From: an uncultured bacterium
Lineage (GTDB): Bacteria; Planctomycetota; UBA8108; UBA1146
NCBI GenBank assembly: GCA_913056395.1
Contig: CAJXMG010000002.1
Location: forward strand, 81,353 to 145,352
Reading direction: 5' to 3'
Length of the DNA stretch: 64,000 nt
The notes below the pieces were generated by a model that had not been told where the DNA came from, did not search any database, and saw only the letters and a list, made by a program, of their open reading frames with translations. A program made the translations under genes and the position numbers. Shown piece after piece: positions 63,801-64,000 of this stretch (the stretch's first letter is position 1; the number at the start of each line of letters is the position of its first letter).

Positions 63801-64000
63801 CCGATCAATCTTGCGTGCACCTTCTACGGAGCACCGATCAACCTGAGCTGGGTCAACACTGCCAACTACACGACGATTCACATCGAGCGTAATGGGGTCC
63901 TATTGGCCTCGATTTCCGGCAATGCCACCCAGTACCAGGACATCGTTCCGGTGGAAGGTGACTACAGTTACGTGATCTATGGTGAGCATGCTGACGGTGT
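57801..64000 (+). CDS. Giant secreted FG-GAP and Fn3-like repeat protein (runs off window)
   Basis: ATG 57801 with GGGAG six nt upstream opens a frame that stays open to the window end (at least 2066 codons). The signal peptide (LLAIFVLVTGLGVSTASIAG) is followed by about seven FG-GAP/integrin-alpha-like propeller repeats (57.9-59.4 kb), each with a calcium-binding loop such as GAGDVNMDGYKD, DAGDVNGDGISDFLIGAPN and GVGDINDDRANDLVIGAPG. After that come about 19 tandem Fn3-like repeats of about 80 residues. The architecture suggests a long, calcium-stiffened adhesin or surface fibre. It is very large and the 3' end is unseen, so any C-terminal anchoring domain is unknown. Confidence 0.88.
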   Translation, partial: MFQLLRLRLATALLAIFVLVTGLGVSTASIAGDAVFVDTAQIKVSGARSGSKLGKSVSGAGDVNMDGYKDTILGAPESDNTSDGRRGHAYIVLGSPNIETEIDLKNPTPGTTIKIVGSHAGDLLGYSVSDAGDVNGDGISDFLIGAPNSYGSGGSDEDGNGRAYLIYGSANLPSVIHVGSLGSLGVTFIGGQESGQFGYSVSGAGDFNSDGYADLLVGAPGEEHGSSNSGGAYLIYGGMLSGTIDLKFGHSSVTLFKTGGNSDNVGHSVADLEDFDGDGHDDIAITAMRHPDDGGINAGRVWVVYGGMSTGAEVNLNNLSNYGLSGTKIRVPDGDHELGQSVAGAGDADNDGDSEILISRSLHDQDPTTLQTIAYLVRGSSDRPETIHLGQGGPGITAYKTLFDNDEDGQTVHGIYDHSGDGLDDHIVGIPRTVILEQEKGSAHRVNGGQDLGATEVLDLHQQEGRAYLGVKDNQSVGRSVGGVGDINDDRANDLVIGAPGDSPYGRHSAGVAYFFLGKELRSPNQVHTSAVGQVVTVTWNNRAIYDTVELFRDGMLLATLPGDTETYTDSNVAYGDHTYKVRGNRRHITTVKKSSMIRVLTPISNFECTSQGRNVTLEWNNNDSYSSTDVYRDGNLIATTPGGAQSYSDIDVSYGSHTYTLVSRGDRSETLPTHCMINVLQPPYLPSCFAEPNPVSNDVEATINWTNGPNTIYENIRVFRDDQLRATISGTAVTYTEVLPEPGTYTYSVQGVDDSGRALSDKIYCEVVDPIAPKALECSSIGQIAFFNWVNTDAYDTIIIEFGPADGSQPPMDLATLAGNTQSYQTTVAAPGEYTVCIRGESLMDPNSPNFGQSSRICCTLSVPYPLANLTSSAQGQVVNLEWENGGEYDTIEILRDGLFLASVSGHLTNYTDNAVPFGLREYTLRAKLRQGVTDDISTSITVLRSPENFTCRGEADQVRLNWTNPLPSYSDLDIYRDGQYLTSVSGDDMEYIDAPLSPGSFSYSIKARLGNSTSDSSDCDTVIPEPINTVGTGLLNGRNVLITWANPVTEATSVRLFRDGNEIASLPPTTTAFLDPDLLVGTYTYCVRAEIDDNYSSLSCADAIVPAPPTDITCTVDNAVTTVTWTNGELYDNIIIMRDGGTIEEEIAGGASSYTDNNPGPGPHLYQVFGRIGDFVSESLDCQVVVPYPPAQLVCTLANGTDSVLTWINTEPSTSILIYRDGVQIAEVAPDADGYTDAGVAPATYTYCVVNVFAHAPGSKTSAPTCCDLIVPAPPTNLTCLSVSGDVELAWVNNDAYESLTLRRDGNVIAELEGTSTSYTDPLVTPGNHMYSIAGTILGNTSTYDSCMEDVPAAITDLSLSSFADTVTLNWNHSGPGDEVVIARDGAVIATLSSAETTYTDTGLTAGDYEYCLTMTIGDGTSPTVCGFIHVLANPSDLSCVSAAGFVNLSWTNNDAYDSLVIERDGTLLAILSGTDTSYTDGSAAVGLRSYTLRGETSTSISGNDSCTVDHFLTAPSNLSCSVTAGEADLSWTNGDTYESIVVSRDGTLLEILPGDATSYHDATIVYGSRSYSLVATGGSIESDPTSCGLEVPAMPMDLASSTLDDTVTLTWTLAAPGEAQTVTRDGAVIATIGGGMTMFTDTPGPGTYEYCVTNSIGGNTSATACTAARVLANMTGFSCSSAAGLVTITWTNNDTYGALLLERDGEKLASLNGDTSSYVDTTADTGNHTYELTASVETENTTSGTSTCTVLHELAPVSDLACSVTAGEVDLSWNVNDTYESISLSRDGEFLALLSGDATSYHDADALAFGAHTYSLVAAAGSIESDATSCTVDVPSTPENLVCTLSNGAQVQLSWDLPAAGSSVSIFRDGALIDTLGGSATSYTDTPGSGVYTYSVVNNSADGTSPATSCDIVVPVPLSGLGCTTIGDGNILTWTNGETYDSIAVYRNGEKIGAANGGAESFTDFPLDAGTYDYDLIASIGTSETAPVSCSVTILPPPINLACTFYGAPINLSWVNTANYTTIHIERNGVLLASISGNATQYQDIVPVEGDYSYVIYGEHADG
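59385..64000 (+). repeat. About 19 tandem ~240-bp Fn3-like coding repeats
   Basis: Each unit has a (D/N)L-x-C beginning, then (V/L)xLxWTNNDxY, then (I/V)xRDGxLLAxLxG, xTSYTD and a Y-x-Y-x-(V/L) strand, ending in C-x-V-x-(V/L)P. Units start near 59385, 59608, 59848, 60110, 60395, 60634, 60877, 61123, 61368, 61620, 61860, 62100, 62340, 62583, 62820, 63060, 63310, 63550 and 63790 (last one cut). Some non-adjacent units resemble each other closely (for example those at 62340 and 63060), which suggests duplication of unit blocks. Confidence 0.85.

Overview
The window looks like a chromosomal segment of a Planctomycetota bacterium, probably marine or uncultured; this is inference from gene content. 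Five secreted proteins end in the paired dockerin-like calcium-binding module typical of that phylum. Also present are a Ser/Thr kinase with a TPR tail, a YdjY-domain protein, a squalene-cyclase-repeat protein, a DUF1015 gene beside a class V aminotransferase, and an EF-G of the mitochondrial/spdEFG1 type. There is no sign of phage, transposon, CRISPR or recent transfer.

Layout. 1-841: 3' part of an FAD oxidoreductase. 0.95-4.0 kb: secreted dockerin-like protein. 4.0-7.7 kb (minus): kinase-TPR gene followed by a small thioredoxin-fold gene with an in-frame UGA. 7.8-11.2 kb: ileS, type 2. 11.3-19.3 kb: secreted proteins, mraY and several thioredoxin-fold genes, one of them a TlpA-like gene with another in-frame UGA. 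19.5-27.3 kb: fusA, an ALDH of the PaaZ type, a PKD/dockerin-like protein and ispG. 27.3-33.4 kb: two large secreted dockerin-like proteins. 33.8-38.3 kb: initiator tRNA and a coupled four-gene operon (YdjY, cyclase-repeat, DUF1015, aminotransferase). 38.6-40.8 kb: coiled-coil protein plus a MamK-like actin. 40.9-46.8 kb: HEAT lipoprotein, secretin, CHAT-domain protein. 46.8-51.8 kb: gluQ, prfB, glyA, trpS. 52-56.8 kb: DUF502 gene, tRNA-Pro, and an overlapping operon (Kdo kinase-like, mqnA, two glycosyltransferases). 57.8 kb to the end: a giant FG-GAP/Fn3-like repeat protein that runs off the window.

Main discovery. Two genes are interrupted by a UGA exactly where a thioredoxin-fold protein should have the first Cys of CxxC. 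In both, a perfect small hairpin with a G near the start of its loop lies 16-23 nt downstream, which is the expected geometry of a bacterial SECIS. I call both as selenoproteins (UxxC), 8 kb apart: one is a TlpA-like protein with a signal peptide, the other a thioredoxin-TPR protein downstream of the kinase. No selA/B/C/D gene lies in the window, so the decoding machinery must be sought elsewhere in the genome.

Other points of interest are the coiled-coil/MamK-like actin pair, a shared C-terminal Cys-Pro ending on the dockerin-like proteins, an apparent AUA start codon, and a short transcript-like unit at 48.1 kb with an extended Shine-Dalgarno, a 12-codon ORF and a terminator.
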